Shown in pieces: positions 61,636 through 64,000 of a stretch of DNA of 64,000 nucleotides. Within the stretch, counting starts at the first letter, position 1. Each line of letters begins with the position of its first letter. The stretch is from Actinomadura sp. J1-007. Its GTDB lineage: Bacteria; Actinomycetota; Actinomycetes; Streptosporangiales; Streptosporangiaceae. A program made the translations under genes and the position numbers. The stretch spans positions 5,890,001 through 5,954,000 of the forward strand of contig NZ_WING01000001.1 in NCBI RefSeq assembly GCF_009793335.1. The letters run 5' to 3'. The notes beneath the pieces are model-generated. The model was not told the origin of the DNA, did not search any database, and saw only the letters and a list, made by a program, of their open reading frames with translations.

Positions 61636-63045
61636 ATGCGCAGGTCCCCCGCCGCGTCCGCCTCCGCCGAGTCCCCATCCGCCGCGTCCGCCGAGTCCGC
61701 CTCCGCGGCGTCCGCCGAGTCCGCCTCCGCCGCATCCCCATCCGCCGCATCCACCGCGCCCGCATCGGCCGCGCCCGCCTCCACCGCGCCCACATCCACC
61801 GCTTCGGCGGACGACTGGGTCGGGCTGGTCGAGTTCGCCCGCCGCTGCTCGCCGTACTATCGCCGCCTCTACCAGGGGGTGCCTGCCCGGCCGCGGGCGT
61901 TGCACGAGCTGCCGGTGATCGACCGGGAGGACTTCTGGGAGGCGCATCGCCGGGCGGACAGCGAGGTTCTGACCGTTCCGCACCTGGACGGAACCGTCGT
62001 TGAATCGGGCGGCACCACCGGGAAGTCGAAGTCCAGTTGCTACACCCGCGACGAGATGCGTGCGATCACCGGATGCGTCTCCGAGAGCATGATCGCCGCG
62101 GGGCTGCGCGCCGGCGACCGGGTGGCGAACCTGCTCGTCGCCGGCTTCATGGCCGCGAGCTACCACCACATCACCCACGCGTTGCGCGCCTGCACGCTGC
62201 CCGTGGTCGAACTGCCCATCGCCAGCCATCCGGCTCCCGGTCTCATCGCGGATTTCCTGCGCGAATATCAGGCCAATGTTCTGATCGCCACTCCGAGCAT
62301 CCTGGCGCGAGTGGCGAATCATCCGACGACCCGCGACGTGTCGTTGCCAGGCGTTCGCCTGATTCTCTACGCAGGCGAGTTCATGTACGCCGACCAGCGG
62401 GCACTGCTTTCGCGGGCGTTTCCGAATGCCCAGTGCCGCCCTTTTCTCTATGTGGCGTCCGACGTGGGGGCGCTGGCGACTCCTGTGCCGCAGACCGACG
62501 AGTACCAGGCCCGTGGCACGCACGTGATCATCGAGATCGTCGATCCGGACGGCGGACGGCCGATCACCGAGCCCGGACGCCCGGGGCTGGTCGTCGCCAC
62601 CAGTCTCGTGCGCCGCCTCATGCCCGTCATCCGCTACCCGCCGGGCGACCTGGCGGAATGGACCGACGTCGAGCACCGCCGCCTGCGTCTGGCCGGCCGC
62701 AGCCAGACCGACACGCGCCTGGGAACGGCCAAGGTCGACTTCGACGTTCTCCGCGCCCACGTCACCGAATTCCTGGGCGACGAGACACGCCCGATGCAGG
62801 TCGTTCTGCGCAGGCGCGACGGCAAAGAGGAAATGCTCGTACGCATCGCCGCCCAGATCCCCGACCCCGCCACCGCCGCACAGGTCCTGCAAGAGCGGCT
62901 GCTCGCCAGTCACCCCCTCGTCGAGGACGACCTCGCGCTGGAGATCTCCCATCCCATAGGCGTGGAATGGGTGACCCTCGACCAGCTCGCCGTCAATCCC
63001 CACAGCGGCAGGCTTCTGCACACCATCGACGAACGCGGCCACTGA
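61636..63045 (+). CDS. PaaK-like adenylate-forming ligase with Ser/Ala repeat leader
   Basis: The 469-aa protein resembles phenylacetate-CoA ligase-family adenylating enzymes. P-loop region is VVESGGTTGKSKSSCYTRDE, with core segments NVLIATPSILARVANHPTTR and LILYAGEFMYADQRALLSRA. GLVVATSLVRRLMPVIRYPP continues to GDLAEW, then the hinge/C-lobe LRLAGRSQTDTRLGTAKVDF. Residues ~5-58 are a Ser/Ala/Pro repeat. No C-terminal catalytic Lys is obvious, so the partner reaction (CoA or amide ligation) is open. ATG at 61636 follows GAAGAGGGA. It is followed 107 bp later by an amidinotransferase gene. Confidence 0.8.
   Translation: MRRSPAASASAESPSAASAESASAASAESASAASPSAASTAPASAAPASTAPTSTASADDWVGLVEFARRCSPYYRRLYQGVPARPRALHELPVIDREDFWEAHRRADSEVLTVPHLDGTVVESGGTTGKSKSSCYTRDEMRAITGCVSESMIAAGLRAGDRVANLLVAGFMAASYHHITHALRACTLPVVELPIASHPAPGLIADFLREYQANVLIATPSILARVANHPTTRDVSLPGVRLILYAGEFMYADQRALLSRAFPNAQCRPFLYVASDVGALATPVPQTDEYQARGTHVIIEIVDPDGGRPITEPGRPGLVVATSLVRRLMPVIRYPPGDLAEWTDVEHRRLRLAGRSQTDTRLGTAKVDFDVLRAHVTEFLGDETRPMQVVLRRRDGKEEMLVRIAAQIPDPATAAQVLQERLLASHPLVEDDLALEISHPIGVEWVTLDQLAVNPHSGRLLHTIDERGH
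61660..61800 (+). repeat. Intragenic Ser/Ala-coding tandem repeat
   Basis: Imperfect units of 12-21 bp built on GCGTCCGCC-TCCGCC-GAGTCC encode SAASAESA-type repeats in the N-terminus of the PaaK-like ligase. The last third becomes ASTAPASAAPASTAPTSTAS. Length is likely variable between strains. Confidence 0.7.
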
Positions 63046-63152
63046 CCGGGACCCCGGCGGCTCCGATCGAGCGCATATCCAACGTCGCGTATCGCCATCG
63101 AATTACCGCTGTCAGCGCTCCGGTGCGTCCGGACGCGGAAGGGATGCCACGA

Positions 63153-64000
63153 ATGGGACCAGTCAGTGTGCACAACGAGTGGGACCCCCTCGAAGAGGTG
63201 ATCGTCGGCAGCGTCGAGGGCGCGCGGATACCGGCTCCGGACCTGTCGATGCACGCGGTGGGCCACCCGCATCTGAGCAGCGCCGACCAGATCCCCTCCG
63301 GCCCGTTCCCCGACGAGGTGATCGAGCGGACCGCCGCCGAACTCGATGAGCTGGAGCGCACGCTCACCGGCATGGGCGTGCGGGTGCGGCGACCCGACGC
63401 CCGCGACAAGAAGGCCGTCATCGCCACGCCCGACTGGCAGAGCGACGGCTTCTACGACTACTGCCCCCGCGACGTCCTGCTGGCGATCGGCGACACGATC
63501 ATCGAGGCGCCGATGGTGCACCGGTCGCGCCTGCTCGAACCGTTCGCCTACAAGTCGATCCTGGTGGAGTACCTGCGGGCGGCGCCCGCTGGATCTCGGC
63601 TCCCAAGCCGCGGCTGCTCGACGACATGTACGACGCCGACGCGCCGGAGGGACGGCGGCTGCGCGATCACGAACCGGCCTTCGACGCGGCCAACGTCCTG
63701 CGGTTCGGCACCGACATCCTCTACCTGGTCTCCGACAGCGGCAACGCGCTGGGCGCCCGCTGGCTCCAGGCCGCCCTGGGCGACCGCTACACCGTCCACG
63801 CGTGCGAGGGCCTCTATCCCGGCATACACGTCGACAGCGCGATCACGCCGCTGCGCCCCGGGCTGCTGCTCCTCAACCCCGTCCAGGTGTCCGAGAAGCG
63901 GCTCCCCGCCTTCCTGCGCGACTGGGACCGCGTCTGGGCGCCGCCGATGGCCGACCTGCCGCTGGCCGACCACCACCTGCCCTGCTCGGAGTGGGTCGGG
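63153..64000 (+). CDS. Amidinotransferase (glycine/inosamine amidinotransferase family), 3' end beyond window (apparent frameshift ~63582)
   Basis: This is an AGAT/StrB-like arginine:amine amidinotransferase fragment. It starts MGPVSVHNEWDPLEEVIVGS, a near-signature for the family, continues with DFYDYCPRD-type GFYDYCPRDVLLAIGD, and runs to VRVRRPDARDKKAVIATP. After LVEYLRAG the frame breaks; one added G (63581-63582) yields ARWISAPKPRLLDDMYDADA. FDAANVLRFGTDILYLVSDS holds the Asp, and GIHVDSAITPLRPGLLLLNP the His. The catalytic Cys should lie past base 64000. ATG at 63153 has GGAAGGG 9 bp upstream; ATG 63144 is an alternative. Suggests guanidino-group transfer in a natural-product pathway with the ligase upstream. 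Confidence 0.82.
   Translation, partial: MGPVSVHNEWDPLEEVIVGSVEGARIPAPDLSMHAVGHPHLSSADQIPSGPFPDEVIERTAAELDELERTLTGMGVRVRRPDARDKKAVIATPDWQSDGFYDYCPRDVLLAIGDTIIEAPMVHRSRLLEPFAYKSILVEYLRAAPAGSRLPSRGCSTTCTTPTRRRDGGCAITNRPSTRPTSCGSAPTSSTWSPTAATRWAPAGSRPPWATATPSTRARASIPAYTSTARSRRCAPGCCSSTPSRCPRSGSPPSCATGTASGRRRWPTCRWPTTTCPARSGS

Overview
The window is about 72% G+C chromosomal DNA from an actinomycete. The markers are GTG starts, strong third-position GC bias, F420-type LLM oxidoreductases, MocR, PucR and GlxA regulators, a BrkB/holin/DUF3618 stress cassette and PknB-type kinases with propeller sensor domains. A Streptosporangiales-like genus such as Actinomadura is my guess only. I see no rRNA, tRNA, CRISPR array, transposase or phage module. 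Convergent or divergent gene pairs, several with visible operators, separate most of the blocks.

Layout. (1) 1-1789: a PucR-type regulator, cut by the window edge, diverges from gabT across three 18-bp repeats. (2) 1795-2630: strand-asymmetric G-rich low-complexity DNA. (3) 2723-9848: an amidohydrolase, a complete branched-chain amino-acid/amide-type ABC importer and an SDR oxidoreductase form one tight operon. (4) 9870-13285 (minus strand): MaoC dehydratase, LLM monooxygenase and a secreted ExeM-type nuclease. (5) 13441-15385: a TetR regulator diverges from a macrolide-type glycosyltransferase, with operators around the promoter. (6) 15318-17880: an unusual nitrilase-superfamily protein diverges from a winged-helix protein. 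(7) 18575-23437: terpene synthase, Asp-rich small protein, PHA-regulator-like small protein, UbiB/ABC1 atypical kinase and polyprenyl diphosphate synthase. This isoprenoid locus has unfamiliar accessory proteins and is the best candidate here for an undescribed system. (8) 23451-33389: an MFS/MocR pair, a secretory lipase, an acyl desaturase plus fatty acyl-AMP ligase beside a FasR-like regulator, and an anchored hydrolase. (9) 33597-41528: a TetR-ABC-FtsX export operon with a large palindromic operator, NUDIX, XRE, NmrA-like, DUF2630 and a beta-lactamase-fold serine hydrolase. (10) 41878-44365: envelope/stress cassette. (11) 44500-51596: three regulated groups of hydrolases and oxidoreductases. 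(12) 51712-56035: two adjacent PknB-type kinases with outside beta-propeller domains. (13) 56078-61336: small proteins, a SigE-family sigma factor, an M19 dipeptidase, and a GlxA regulator with its divergent hydrolase. (14) 61636-64000: an adenylate-forming ligase with a Ser/Ala repeat leader and an amidinotransferase that runs off the window, possibly the edge of a guanidino natural-product cluster.

A recurring feature needs care. Thirteen frameshifts in eleven genes, and probably a fourteenth in the TetR at 44500-45088, are each repaired by adding one G or C. Nearly all lie in or beside a short G/C run, and most lie beyond 44 kb. Each repair restores conserved motifs and an integral codon count. 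The most economical explanation is single-base undercalling in the assembly, so I list these genes as intact CDSs with the site stated. Coordinates are for the raw sequence.
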